DNA from: JAPUEK01 sp963815355
Lineage (GTDB): Bacteria; Pseudomonadota; Alphaproteobacteria; Rhodobacterales; Rhodobacteraceae
Reading direction: 5' to 3'
NCBI GenBank assembly: GCA_963815355.1
Contig: CAWFGJ010000013.1
Span: 62,001-126,000, forward strand
DNA length: 64,000 nucleotides
The first letter of the stretch is position 1; each line of letters opens with the position of its first letter. Shown here in pieces: positions 53,088 to 61,828 of this stretch. The position numbers and the translations under genes were made by a program. The notes under the pieces are model-generated. The model worked only from the letters and a program-made list of their open reading frames with translations. It made no database searches and was not told where the DNA came from.

Positions 53088-54389
53088 ATGACCACTAAGC
53101 CTTCGAACGCCTATGCCGATGTCTGGTATCGTCGGCAGGCGCCTGCCGACATTCCGCTGCATGCCCCCTTAAGCGCGCGGATCGAGGCCGATGTCTGCAT
53201 CATCGGTGGCGGGCTTGCAGGGCTTACCGCGGCGCATCATCTGGCCAAGGCGGGCCGCAAGGTAGTGCTGGTCGAGGCGCGGCGCGTGGGCTGGGGGGCC
53301 TCGGGGCGCAACGGCGGCTTTGTCAGCCCGGGCTATGCGCTGGGCTATGACAAGATCGCGGCCCGCGTCGGGGCGGATGCGGCCAAAGAGCTGTTCCGGC
53401 TGTCAGTCGAAGGCGTGGGGATCGTGGCGGACAACATCCGGACGCTGGGGATCGCTGCGGCCAACCCCTGCCCCGGCATCATCGGGGCCGTGCGCTATGA
53501 TCCGGGCCGGGGCCTTCTGGACCACCGCGACTGGCTTGCCAAGGAATTTGACTATCAGGTCACCCATCTGGATCGTGCGGCCTTGGCGCAACAGGTGAGC
53601 TCACCCCGCTATCACCAAGCGCTGCATGACCTGAACGCCTTCCACTTCGATCCGCTGGCCTATTGTCTGGGCCTTGCGGGTGCGGCCGAAGCGGCCGGCG
53701 CGGTGATCCACGAAGCGACCCCGGCGCAAAATATCCAAGGCACCTTGGGGGGGTGGACGGTAACCACCCCGCAGGGCCGTATCGCTGCGCGCGAAGTTTT
53801 GGTCACCACCGGTGGCTATACCGACCGCCTGTTGCCAGAGCTGCACCGCGCCTTTTTGCCCATCGCCACTTATGTGATGATCAGCCGCGCCGCGCCTGAC
53901 CTGATTGCCAGCGCCATTCACACCCGCTCTGCCATCGGCGACGACCGACGGGCGGGGGATTATTACCGCCTCGTCGATGAAGGTCGCCGCGTGTTGTGGG
54001 GCGGCAAGATCACCACCCGCACCACCGAACCGCGCGACTTGGGCGCGTTGCTGCACAAGACCATGACCGACACCTATCCGCAGCTAGCGGGTCTGGAGAT
54101 CGACACGGTCTGGACGGGCCTCATGTCCTACGCCCGCCACAAGATGCCACAGATCGGCAAGCTGCCCTCTGGCATCTGGTATTGCACAGCGTTTGGCGGG
54201 CACGGGATGAATACCACCGCCATCGGGGGGCGCGTGGTGGCCGAAGGTCTTTTGGGACAATCGGACCGCTACCGCCGATACGCGCCCTTTGGGCTGGACT
54301 GGACGGGCGGGATTGTCGGCATGGCCGCTGTCCAACTAACCTATTGGCAGTATCAGGCCATGGACCTGTGGCGCGAACGCAAAGGCTAA
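53088..54389 (+). CDS. FAD-dependent amine oxidoreductase (DAO family, PuuB/amadoriase-like)
   Basis: 433 residues. FAD fold CIIGGGLAGLTAAHHLAKAG is at about residues 37-56, and RRVGWGASGRNGGFVSPGYA is the RxGxGxSGRNgG loop of gamma-glutamylputrescine oxidase-like DAO proteins. The C-terminus GGHGMNTTAIGGRVVAEGLL is the second FAD contact. It is soluble and cytosolic. In this operon an oxidase that attacks the secondary amine of an Amadori compound (amadoriase-type) is possible, as an alternative to the kinase/deglycase route; putrescine or sarcosine-type amines are other options. Confidence 0.8.
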   Translation: MTTKPSNAYADVWYRRQAPADIPLHAPLSARIEADVCIIGGGLAGLTAAHHLAKAGRKVVLVEARRVGWGASGRNGGFVSPGYALGYDKIAARVGADAAKELFRLSVEGVGIVADNIRTLGIAAANPCPGIIGAVRYDPGRGLLDHRDWLAKEFDYQVTHLDRAALAQQVSSPRYHQALHDLNAFHFDPLAYCLGLAGAAEAAGAVIHEATPAQNIQGTLGGWTVTTPQGRIAAREVLVTTGGYTDRLLPELHRAFLPIATYVMISRAAPDLIASAIHTRSAIGDDRRAGDYYRLVDEGRRVLWGGKITTRTTEPRDLGALLHKTMTDTYPQLAGLEIDTVWTGLMSYARHKMPQIGKLPSGIWYCTAFGGHGMNTTAIGGRVVAEGLLGQSDRYRRYAPFGLDWTGGIVGMAAVQLTYWQYQAMDLWRERKG

Positions 54390-54393
54390 GCAG

Positions 54394-55362
54394 ATGCATT
54401 ACAGAGACAATATCGACTATCCGCCGATGTTGACCCGGCCTGCGGTCTTCGTCCCGCTGTTGGCCGCGATCTTTTGCGGGCTTTGGTGGTTTCACGCGGG
54501 GGAAAGCGGCATCGGGCGGATGGTGCTGGGCCTTGCCCCATGGTCAGAGGGTGGCCCGTTGAACCTGCTGACCGCGGCCTTTGTGACGGCGCTGGTCGGA
54601 TTCAACATCTTTGTCGTGATGCGCCTGCCCCTGCGCCAGCAAGTCTGGCTGGTCTGGGGAGAGCTTGCGGCGCTGATCTTGCTGTTCTTCTATTCCTTTG
54701 ACCTGAGCTTTGCCTTCATCCAGCGCAAGATCGGGTTTCTGATCACGCAGGGCCTGGTCACAACGCTGTATATCTCGGCCATATCCATCGTGATTGCGAC
54801 GGTGCTGGCGCTGGTGGGGGCGGTCGCGAAACTGTCCTCCAACGGGATTGCGCAGGGGATCGCCCATTTCTACACCTCGCTCTTCCGGGGGCTGCCGCTC
54901 CTGATGCAGATCTACATGATCTATCTGGGACTGCCGCAGCTTGGCTATGTCATTGATGCAGTGCCAACCGGCATCGCGGCGCTGTCGCTCTGCTATGGCG
55001 CTTATATGACAGAGATTTTCCGCGCCGGGATCGAAAGCATCCCCAAAGGGCAATGGGAGGCCGCCCGCGCCTTGGGCATGCGCCCCACGGCTGTCATGAC
55101 CCGGATCATCCTGCCGCAAGCCATGCGGGTGATCATTCCGCCGACCGGGAACCAATTTATCTCGATGCTTAAAGACAGCTCGCTCGTCTCAGTCGTCGGC
55201 GTATGGGAGCTGATGTATTTGGCCCGCACCCAAGGCCAGAGCGAGTTCCGGCACATTGAAATGATGGTCACGGCATCCCTGATCTATTGGTCAATGTCGA
55301 TCGTGCTGGAATTGCTCCAAAAACGGATCGAGACCCATTTCAACAAGGCGGCTTCGCGATGA
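54394..55362 (+). CDS. Polar amino acid ABC transporter permease
   Basis: 322 residues. About 110 residues with three predicted helices precede the typical HisM-type core (LITQGLVTTLYISAISIVIA at about 113-132, SLFRGLPLLMQIYMIYLGLP and the EAA loop around IPKGQWEAARALGMRPTAVM). The N-terminal extension is longer than in ordinary HisQ/M proteins. Only one permease gene is present, so it may work as a homodimer. It starts four bases after the oxidase and overlaps the ATPase by four bases. Confidence 0.85.
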   Translation: MHYRDNIDYPPMLTRPAVFVPLLAAIFCGLWWFHAGESGIGRMVLGLAPWSEGGPLNLLTAAFVTALVGFNIFVVMRLPLRQQVWLVWGELAALILLFFYSFDLSFAFIQRKIGFLITQGLVTTLYISAISIVIATVLALVGAVAKLSSNGIAQGIAHFYTSLFRGLPLLMQIYMIYLGLPQLGYVIDAVPTGIAALSLCYGAYMTEIFRAGIESIPKGQWEAARALGMRPTAVMTRIILPQAMRVIIPPTGNQFISMLKDSSLVSVVGVWELMYLARTQGQSEFRHIEMMVTASLIYWSMSIVLELLQKRIETHFNKAASR

Positions 55363-56111
55363 TCCCCCTGAACGCGGCGGCCCCTGCCATTGAGATCATC
55401 GGCCTGAACAAGTGGTATGGGGCGTTGCAGGTCTTGCATGACATCGATCTGACGGTAACGCAGGGCGAGCGGTTGGTGATCTGCGGCCCCTCTGGTTCGG
55501 GCAAATCCACCCTGATCCGCACGGTGAATGCGCTTGAAGGCTTTCAAAGTGGCGCGATCAACGTGGCGGGTATTGCGCTTAACCGGGATCAAGGCGTGGT
55601 CGAAAACATCCGGCTCAAGGTCGGCATGGTGTTTCAGCAATTCAACCTGTTCCCGCACCTGACCGTGCTGGAGAACTGCGCGCTGCCGCTGCGGCTGGTC
55701 CGGGGGCTGTCTGCGGCAGAGGCCAAAGAGCGCGCGATGCACTATCTGTCAAAAGTGCGTATTCCCGAACAGGCGTTGAAATACCCGGCCCAACTCTCAG
55801 GTGGCCAGCAGCAGCGCGTCGCCATCGCCCGCGCCGTGGCAATGCAACCCGAAGTGATGCTGTTTGACGAGCCTACCTCGGCATTGGACCCGGAAATGGT
55901 CAAGGAAGTGCTGGATGTGATGGTTGGCCTTGCCGAAGAAGGTATGACGATGGCGGTGGTGACCCATGAGATGGGCTTTGCCCGGCAGGTCGCAGACCGG
56001 GTTATCTTCATGGATGCGGGTCGGATCGTGGAACAGGGCCCGCCCTCGACCTTCTTTTCGGCGCCGAAAAGCGAGCGGACCAAGGCGTTCTTGCAGCAGG
56101 TACTGCACTGA
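55359..56111 (+). CDS. Polar amino acid ABC transporter ATPase
   Basis: 250 residues from the ATG at 55359, which overlaps the permease stop (ATGA). The reading frame is open further upstream. Walker A is GPSGSGKST, the signature LSGGQQQRVAIARA, Walker B VMLFDEPTSALDPE and the H-loop VVTHEMGFA: a complete, canonical HisP/GlnQ-type ATPase. It energises the single permease and the polar amino acid binding protein of this operon. It is the last plus-strand gene, facing the GntR/UTRA regulator 22 bases away. Confidence 0.9.
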   Translation: MIPLNAAAPAIEIIGLNKWYGALQVLHDIDLTVTQGERLVICGPSGSGKSTLIRTVNALEGFQSGAINVAGIALNRDQGVVENIRLKVGMVFQQFNLFPHLTVLENCALPLRLVRGLSAAEAKERAMHYLSKVRIPEQALKYPAQLSGGQQQRVAIARAVAMQPEVMLFDEPTSALDPEMVKEVLDVMVGLAEEGMTMAVVTHEMGFARQVADRVIFMDAGRIVEQGPPSTFFSAPKSERTKAFLQQVLH

Positions 56112-56133
56112 CACCCGGCGTTCCCGCACCGCG

Positions 56134-56880
56134 CTATTGGCGCGAGAAATTGAAAGAGATCAGCGATCCCCGGTGATAATCGCGGGCGAAAAGCACCGGG
56201 GTGCCCGCCTCGGACAGGCAGGTTTCGGTGACAAGCAGCCACGGCTCGGTGCTGGCCGGGCCGCTCAACACGCCGTTGGGTAGGAACGTCGCGGCGACGT
56301 TGGCACTCGACATCACCGGCTTTTGCCCCGCCCGCGCCAAAAGCGCATTCACCGACCCCGACGCCGAGGTCTGATCAGGCGCCGACCCCAGCAGCGCCGA
56401 CGGGATCACGTCGATCGAATAGACCAACACCTGCCCTTGCGCCTCGCGCAGGCGTTCCAGCACGAACAACTCGGCCTCCGGCGGCACACCAAGGGCCTCG
56501 GCCGCCAAAACGTCAGAATTGGCCGGGACGGTTCGGGCCGACAGCACCTGCGTGTCATGCACATAGCCCAGCGCCGCCAGCATCACGCTGATGCTTTCAA
56601 ACGCGGTAATGGGGCGGGCGACATTCAAGGCCGCAGCGGCGGTCACAAAGCGGCCGCGACCATGTTCGGTCACGATAAGCCGCTCTTGTTCCAACAACCG
56701 CAACGCTTCCCGGACCGAGGGCCGCGAAACGCCGTAGGCGGCGCAAAGTTCGGCCTCGGTCGGGATGCGGTCCCCGGCCTTTAGTCCATTTTCGCGGATG
56801 TAGTCGCTGACCGCGTTGCGGACCTGTTCGGCCATTTTCTTGTTGGACCGAAACGGTCTGGTGGTCAGCATCGTGTCCAT
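56134..56880 (-). CDS. GntR/HutC-family regulator with UTRA sensor domain
   Basis: 248 residues. The winged helix is at about 10-75 (KMAEQVRNAVSDYIRENGLK, RPSVREALRLLEQERLIVTE). The UTRA effector domain is at about 90-240 (LERLREAQGQVLVYSIDVIP ... GTPVLFARDYHRGSLISFNF). UTRA proteins sense sugar phosphates or amino-acid derivatives, so an Amadori phosphate is a sensible inducer. It is convergent with the operon. Its own start is preceded by a palindrome at 56896-56910. It is the only regulator gene in this operon region, but the operator at 50192-50234 has FadR-type and not HutC-type shape. Confidence 0.85.
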   Translation of the reverse strand: MDTMLTTRPFRSNKKMAEQVRNAVSDYIRENGLKAGDRIPTEAELCAAYGVSRPSVREALRLLEQERLIVTEHGRGRFVTAAAALNVARPITAFESISVMLAALGYVHDTQVLSARTVPANSDVLAAEALGVPPEAELFVLERLREAQGQVLVYSIDVIPSALLGSAPDQTSASGSVNALLARAGQKPVMSSANVAATFLPNGVLSGPASTEPWLLVTETCLSEAGTPVLFARDYHRGSLISFNFSRQ

Positions 56881-57359
56881 CCCCGGTTGCCGTTCTGATG
56901 GCTGCCATCATAGGGCAGTGCAGAGGTCTGCGGCAAGGCCGCCGCCCCGGAGCGTCCCACAGATCCCGGCATGCTCTGGAACGTAAGGGCACCGACCGGC
57001 AGCGCCACCAACGCCCGCATCAACTGGCCCGTCCGGCGATGGAGGTCGAAGCCTGCGAAACGAATGCTGTCGATGATCCTGTCGCTGCGATTTCAATAGG
57101 GGCAAGCCAGTGCCTTTCACCCCGACTAATCTTCCGAAAACGTCAGACCACTTCTGAAGTGCCTCGGATCACTGACGGCAGCAGACAGTGACAGCCCCTT
57201 CCCCACGCCGCGGCCCTGATCAACCCGTTGCCCGACATTTCAGCGCCGCCGGATGCGAGGCGCCATCCTTTCCGTTTGCGCCACACTGTGACGCAACGGC
57301 ACGAGCGCAGCCCGCGCACCTCACTAGACGACCGGTCTACTATGCGTTACAGTCACCTC
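56881..57359. other. 479-base interval with two regulatory palindromes, no supported gene
   Basis: TGATGGC/GCCATCA with one base between (56896-56910) lies 16 bases upstream of the GntR gene and is a candidate autoregulatory operator. The stretch 56920-57300 shows only short open frames without features. The TetR-type operator at 57323-57339 closes the interval. I see no transposase remnant I can defend. Confidence 0.55.
57323..57339. promoter_or_regulatory. NemR-type operator upstream of tetR
   Basis: ACTAGACGACCGGTCTA contains the inverted repeat TAGAC/GTCTA with five bases between. An identical 17-base copy occurs at 57969-57985, upstream of the genes beyond the regulator. TAGAC-type boxes are known targets of NemR-like TetR repressors. 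The pair brackets the regulator gene, so it probably controls itself and its neighbours. Confidence 0.75.
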
Positions 57360-57950
57360 ATGAACCCGCAAACCAAAGACACACGCAGTCACATATTGGC
57401 CGTTGGCCGCAGCCTTACGGCGCAGCATGGTTATGCAGGGGTCGGGTTAAGCGCGCTTTTGAAGGCGTCGGATGTGCCCAAGGGGTCGTTCTACCACTAC
57501 TTCCCTTCAAAAGAGGCCTACGGCTGCGCTTTGCTCACAGACTTCGTGCAGCAGTATCGTGAAAGCCTTGGCCGCACGCTGGGAAATCCAGACCAGACCG
57601 CGCGGGATCGGTTATTGGGATATTTTGACGATTGGCTGAAAAAGCAAACCGGCCCTGCAGTTCAGGACCGCTGTCTGGTGGTCAAGCTGTCGGCCGAGGT
57701 CGCAGACCTTTCGCCCGACATGAGCGCGATCTTGCAACGCGGCGTTGCGGATATGATCGACAGTCTTGCCGAGACGCTAGAGCAAGGGGTCGCCGAAGGC
57801 TCCATCGCGCCGCTGGCTGACCCCAAATCGCTGGCGCAGTCGCTCTATCACCAATGGTTGGGGGCAAGCCTTATTGCCGGGCTGTCGCGCAGCGATGCCC
57901 CGCTGGTGGCGGCAATGACCGCGACGGGCAAGGCCATTCCCGTGCCCTGA
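57360..57950 (+). CDS. TetR-family regulator, NemR-like
   Basis: 196 residues from the ATG at 57360 (MNPQTKDTRSHILAVGRSLT); an ATG at 57342 would add six residues. The TetR helix-turn-helix (GVGLSALLKASDVPKGSFYH then YFPSKEAY) is at about 25-55, followed by an all-helical sensor domain that includes a cysteine (QDRCLVVKLSAEVADLSPDM), the kind of residue used for electrophile sensing in NemR. Identical operators lie before this gene and before the next group (remnant yqhD, CurA-like reductase, DJ-1), pointing to an aldehyde/electrophile response. Confidence 0.85.
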   Translation: MNPQTKDTRSHILAVGRSLTAQHGYAGVGLSALLKASDVPKGSFYHYFPSKEAYGCALLTDFVQQYRESLGRTLGNPDQTARDRLLGYFDDWLKKQTGPAVQDRCLVVKLSAEVADLSPDMSAILQRGVADMIDSLAETLEQGVAEGSIAPLADPKSLAQSLYHQWLGASLIAGLSRSDAPLVAAMTATGKAIPVP

Positions 57951-57968
57951 CCCCTTTTTTGCCAAACA

Positions 57969-57985
57969 ACTAGACGACCGGTCTA
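57969..57985. promoter_or_regulatory. Second NemR-type operator, upstream of yqhD remnant and reductase genes
   Basis: Exact copy of ACTAGACGACCGGTCTA, as at 57323-57339, in the 95-base gap between the TetR gene and the yqhD remnant. It probably serves the promoter for the downstream three genes. Confidence 0.75.
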
Positions 57986-58045
57986 TTTTCTACGCCGTTG
58001 GCACAGCCCATGCGCCAACCAGTTGAACACGAAGGAATCCACCCC

Positions 58046-58312
58046 ATGAACAACTTGGATCTGTGCAATCCGACACATATTCTTTTCGGCAAGGGCCGTA
58101 TTGCCGATCTTGGCGCCCAAGCCCCGGCACAGGCCAAGTTGCTTCTGGTCTATGGCGGTGGCAGCGCGGAACGCACCGACGTTCTGGCACAAGTCCGTGC
58201 GGCCCTTGGCCCGCGCGAGCCCGTCGAATTCGGTGGAATTGAGCCCAATCCCCGCTTTGCAACCCCACTTACCCCAGACACCGCGCGCCGCATTCTGCAA
58301 GCGGCGCTTTGA
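58046..58312 (+). pseudogene. yqhD: yqhD-like iron alcohol dehydrogenase with large in-frame internal deletion
   Basis: 88-residue reading frame with a good start (GAAGGAA upstream). Residues 1-70 (MNNLDLCNPTHILFGKGRIA ... EFGGIEPNPRF) match the N-terminus of YqhD-type aldehyde reductases. The last 16 (LTPDTARRILQAAL) match the extreme C-terminus of the same family, which normally has about 387 residues. About 300 central residues, including the NAD-binding core and metal ligands, are missing. The junction is near 58258-58275, where ACCCC occurs twice, so a deletion between short repeats is possible. The product could not be an active dehydrogenase. Assembly collapse is the alternative. Confidence 0.8.
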
Positions 58313-58325
58313 AAAGGAACCTGAC

Positions 58326-59360
58326 ATGACACAGACCGATAAAACCAACCGCCAACTGGTCTTGGCCGCGCGACCCAAGGGCGAGCCGACCAAAGACACG
58401 CTGACCCTCACCACCTCGGACATCCCGACAGCGGGCCCAGGCCAGATGCTGCTGCGCACGGAATTCCTTTCGCTTGACCCCTATATGCGGGGCCGGATGA
58501 GCGATGCGGCCTCGTACGCGGCTCCGGTCGCGTTGGGCGGCGTGATGGTCGGCGGGACGGTCGCACGCGTTGTGACCTCACAGATCATCGGGTTCGAGCC
58601 GGGTGACTGGGTGCTGAGCTATAGTGGCTGGCAGGATTACGCGGTGTCGGATGGGGTTGGCGTCTCCAATCTGGGCCAAGACCCTCGCCACCCGTCCTGG
58701 GCGCTTGGAATTTTGGGCATGCCGGGCTTTACCGCCTGGGCGGGGCTGACCAAGATCGGGGCACCAAAAGCAGGCGAAACCATCGTTGTCGCCGCTGCCA
58801 CCGGCCCCGTCGGGGCAACGGTCGGTCAGATCGGCAAGATCCTTGGCTGCCGTGTGGTGGGCATCGCGGGGGGGGCTGAAAAATGCGCCTATGCCGTAAA
58901 GGAATTGGGGTTTGACGCCTGCATCGACCACAAATCCGCCGATTTCGCCGAACAACTTGCCAAGGCAAGTCCGAAGGGCATCGATGTCTACTTTGAAAAC
59001 GTCGGCGGCAAGGTTCTGGATGCGGTGATCCCGTTGCTTAACCCCAACGCGCGTGTGCCGGTTTGCGGGCTGATCTCGCAGTACAACGCAACCGAACTGC
59101 CCGCCGGGCCAGATCGGATGAACTGGCTGATGGGGCAGATCCTGCGGAAAAAGATCAAGGTTCAGGGCTTTATCATCTTTGACGACTTCGGCCACCTCTA
59201 CCCCGAATTTGCGGCAGAAATGGCGGCATGGATTGAAAGCGGCAAAGTGAAATACCGCGAAGAGATCATCGACGGGCTGGAAAACGCACCCGCCGCCTTC
59301 ATTGGCCTGCTTAAGGGTGAAAACTTTGGCAAGCGCGTGATCCGCGTCGGCCAACACTGA
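58326..59360 (+). CDS. CurA-like NADP-dependent oxidoreductase (MDR superfamily)
   Basis: 344 residues from the ATG at 58326 with AAAGGAAC upstream. MDR family reductase of the CurA/leukotriene-B4 12-hydroxydehydrogenase group: FLSLDPYMRGRMSD, VVAAATGPVGATVGQIGKIL (NADP-binding loop), GGAEKCAYAVKELGFDACID and VDVYFENVGGKVLDAVIPLL. It lacks the zinc ligands of alcohol dehydrogenases. It would reduce the double bond of alpha,beta-unsaturated carbonyls with NADPH, fitting the electrophile regulon. It lies 13 bases after the yqhD remnant. Confidence 0.87.
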   Translation: MTQTDKTNRQLVLAARPKGEPTKDTLTLTTSDIPTAGPGQMLLRTEFLSLDPYMRGRMSDAASYAAPVALGGVMVGGTVARVVTSQIIGFEPGDWVLSYSGWQDYAVSDGVGVSNLGQDPRHPSWALGILGMPGFTAWAGLTKIGAPKAGETIVVAAATGPVGATVGQIGKILGCRVVGIAGGAEKCAYAVKELGFDACIDHKSADFAEQLAKASPKGIDVYFENVGGKVLDAVIPLLNPNARVPVCGLISQYNATELPAGPDRMNWLMGQILRKKIKVQGFIIFDDFGHLYPEFAAEMAAWIESGKVKYREEIIDGLENAPAAFIGLLKGENFGKRVIRVGQH

Positions 59361-59379
59361 ATTCCCGAAAGGAAATCAC

Positions 59380-60057
59380 ATGAAAATTCTGATGGTTCTG
59401 ACCTCGCACGATCAAATGGGCACCACAGGCAAAAAGACCGGCTTTTGGCTGGAGGAATTTGCGGCCCCCTACTATGTCTTCAAAGACGCAGGCGCGGAGA
59501 TCACGCTGGCCTCGCCAAAAGGGGGGCAGCCACCGATTGACCCTTCCAGCGATGACGCCGGCGCACAGACCGATGACACCCGCCGCTTCAAGGCCGATGC
59601 AACAGCACAAGCGCAACTGGCGGCGACCCTTACACTGTCTGACGTGGCCATGGCGGACTTTGACGCACTGTTCTACCCCGGCGGCCACGGCCCGCTTTGG
59701 GATCTTGCGGAAGACCCCGACAGCAAGCGCCTGATCGAGGCCTTTGCCGCAGAAGGTCGCCCAGTGGGCGCCGTCTGCCACGCGCCAGCCGTGTTCCGCC
59801 ACACAGTTGCCGCTGATGGCACGCCGCTGGTGTCCGGTCGCCGCGTGACAGGGTTCAGCAACAGCGAAGAAGAGGCCGTCGGCTTGACCAACGTCGTGCC
59901 TTTCCTGCTGGAAGACATGCTCAAGGCCAACGGCGGTCACTACGAAAAGGGGGCGGACTGGTCCAGTTTCGTCCTGCGTGACGGCACGCTGGTCACCGGG
60001 CAAAACCCGGCGTCCTCTGCCGCAGCAGCGACGGAAATTCTTGCCCTGCTCGGGTAA
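59380..60057 (+). CDS. DJ-1/PfpI family protein (glyoxalase III / Hsp31-like)
   Basis: 225 residues. Nucleophile elbow AVCHAPAV (C133, H134) with the acidic residue of the EEF motif (about 25-26) and YPGGHGPLWDLA complete the class I glutamine amidotransferase-like fold of the YDR533C/HchA subgroup. Such proteins detoxify methylglyoxal or act as chaperones. It is the last gene of the electrophile regulon, starting 19 bases after the reductase. A hairpin at 60072-60112 follows. Confidence 0.85.
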   Translation: MKILMVLTSHDQMGTTGKKTGFWLEEFAAPYYVFKDAGAEITLASPKGGQPPIDPSSDDAGAQTDDTRRFKADATAQAQLAATLTLSDVAMADFDALFYPGGHGPLWDLAEDPDSKRLIEAFAAEGRPVGAVCHAPAVFRHTVAADGTPLVSGRRVTGFSNSEEEAVGLTNVVPFLLEDMLKANGGHYEKGADWSSFVLRDGTLVTGQNPASSAAAATEILALLG

Positions 60058-60071
60058 CTCCCCGGCAAAAG

Positions 60072-60112
60072 CGGGCGGTTTGTGGTGCAACAGATGCGCC
60101 GCAAACCGCCCG
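60072..60112. terminator. Hairpin after the electrophile regulon
   Basis: CGGGCGGTTTG (60072-60082) and CAAACCGCCCG (60102-60112) form an eleven-base perfect stem with a nineteen-base loop, 15 bases beyond the DJ-1 stop. No T run follows, so it may be a transcript-stabilising or Rho-linked end and not an intrinsic terminator. Confidence 0.55.
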
Positions 60113-60326
60113 TGCCCTTCCGTGATGCACAAAGCGCTACGCGTTGAGGTGGGCTTGCCACGGCCATAAAGACCTTTCCCGCCTGTTTTCCTTGCAAAGC
60201 GCCGCCGCCGCGTCCAAAAAACAGACGGTTTTCTTGGGGCGGTGGCACGATGGGCGACAAAACGTTTCGACATAGGCCCTCGAACGAGGCCACCGCGGCA
60301 CCTCTGGCCCGTCAGACCGCCAGAGC

Positions 60327-61556
60327 ATGCGCCCCGCGGACACAGCGGCCCTTATGACACAGCGCCAAAAGACGCCTTTCGCCAAGCCACAGTCGATGCT
60401 GCACCGTGGCCTAGCGCGGCTACGCCCCTTTGGGCCAGTTATCGGACCGGCCAATGCGCGTGACACTTTGGTCGGCGCTGTGGGCGCGACACTGGCGCTT
60501 TTGATCTGCGCCGCGCTTTTCCTTGGGCCTGAGGTTGACCTGACCTCGGGTGCGTTTCTGATCGCGCCGATGGGGGCCACGGCCGTGATCTTGTTCGCGC
60601 TGCCCAATAGCCCGCTGGCACAACCTTGGTCTGCAGTGATGGGCAATACCATTGCCGCACTTCTGGCACTGGCCGTGCACCACGTCACCCAAAACCAGAC
60701 GGTCGCTATCGGGGCATCTGCCTTCCTGTCGGTGGGGGCGATGTATCTTTTCCGATGCCTGCATCCGCCCGGCGGGGCTGTCGCTCTTTTGGCGGCGCTC
60801 AATCCAGCGATTATGGATGCGCTTGGTTTGACGTTCGTCTTTGTTCCGGTCTTGCTCGGCACAACATTTCTGGTCGTTGCGGCGATGGCGTGGCACCGGC
60901 TGAACGGGCGGATGTATCCGTTTCGCCTGCCGCAGGCCGCGGGTCCACATGCCACGACCGACAAGGCCGCACAGCAACGACTGGGTCTGGAACCTGAGGA
61001 ACTGGCCCGGATTCTGGCCGACTATCGGCAATCGGCCAACCTCGGGGTCGAAGATCTGGCCCGCCTGATCGCCGCTGCCGAACAGGTTGCCGCCGGGCAC
61101 ATCCTTGGGTCAATGACCTGCGGCGCGATCATGTCACGCGATTTGGTCACGGTGCGGGCAGAGACGCGGGCGGCGCAGGTTGTCGATCTGTTTCGCAAAC
61201 ACGCATTTACGTCGATCCCCGTCGTTACAGACCGCGATGAACTGCTGGGCGTGATTTTTCAGCTTGATCTCATCCGCCAGGCAAGGCGGGATGCCCTGCG
61301 CTGGAACACCGGTTTTGGCGCAGCGATGGCTGCCCTGCGCGGCGAAAAGGGCGCAAGGATCATCCGCGCGGCCGAGGTGATGACCACAAATCTGCCTGCC
61401 GTCTCCCCGACGGACCCCGTCTCGGCCCTTTTGCCCCTGCTGTCGGATGGCGGCGCTGAGGCTGTTCCGGTGATGGAAGGCGACCGGATCATTGGCATCA
61501 TCACGCGGACCGATCTGTTGTCAGCCCTGAGCCGGTCTGCCGCGCTCAAGGCCTAG
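60327..61556 (+). CDS. HPP-domain membrane protein fused to CBS pair
   Basis: Up to 409 residues (an ATG at 60354 is an alternative start). The N-terminal HPP region (residues about 45-195) has four to five helices and the motif YLFRCLHPPGGAVALLAAL. The C-terminus carries two CBS domains (ILGSMTCGAIMSRDLVTVRA ... IGIITRTDLLSALSRSA). HPP proteins are putative nitrite or related anion transporters in plastids and cyanobacteria; CBS pairs bind adenosine nucleotides. A nucleotide-regulated transporter or channel is a plausible role. It has no evident partner genes. Confidence 0.78.
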   Translation: MRPADTAALMTQRQKTPFAKPQSMLHRGLARLRPFGPVIGPANARDTLVGAVGATLALLICAALFLGPEVDLTSGAFLIAPMGATAVILFALPNSPLAQPWSAVMGNTIAALLALAVHHVTQNQTVAIGASAFLSVGAMYLFRCLHPPGGAVALLAALNPAIMDALGLTFVFVPVLLGTTFLVVAAMAWHRLNGRMYPFRLPQAAGPHATTDKAAQQRLGLEPEELARILADYRQSANLGVEDLARLIAAAEQVAAGHILGSMTCGAIMSRDLVTVRAETRAAQVVDLFRKHAFTSIPVVTDRDELLGVIFQLDLIRQARRDALRWNTGFGAAMAALRGEKGARIIRAAEVMTTNLPAVSPTDPVSALLPLLSDGGAEAVPVMEGDRIIGIITRTDLLSALSRSAALKA

Positions 61557-61828
61557 CGACTTGCAAGAACCTCACGCTCTCAACCCCAAATCGCGCCATC
61601 GCCCAAACGCATAACCAAGCATCAACGCCAGCCCTTGCCGCGCCAGCAGGGCCGACGCGGCCCCTGCCCTGCCCCATCACGCGGTGTTTTCCGCGCATGC
61701 CATCACGCACCCTTCCCTGTCAGGCGCTGGGACTGTATCATGCGCCGAAACAACAGCCCGGTTTTGCGGGCCTATGACGCAAGCGTGTCACAGAACACGC
61801 GATTGGGGTTCGGAGCATGGCAGGCATT

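Noticed and set aside
56920..57190. Possible degenerate mobile-element remnant
   Set aside because: Some minus-strand sequence looked like a decayed coding end, but no motif or terminal repeat could be defended.
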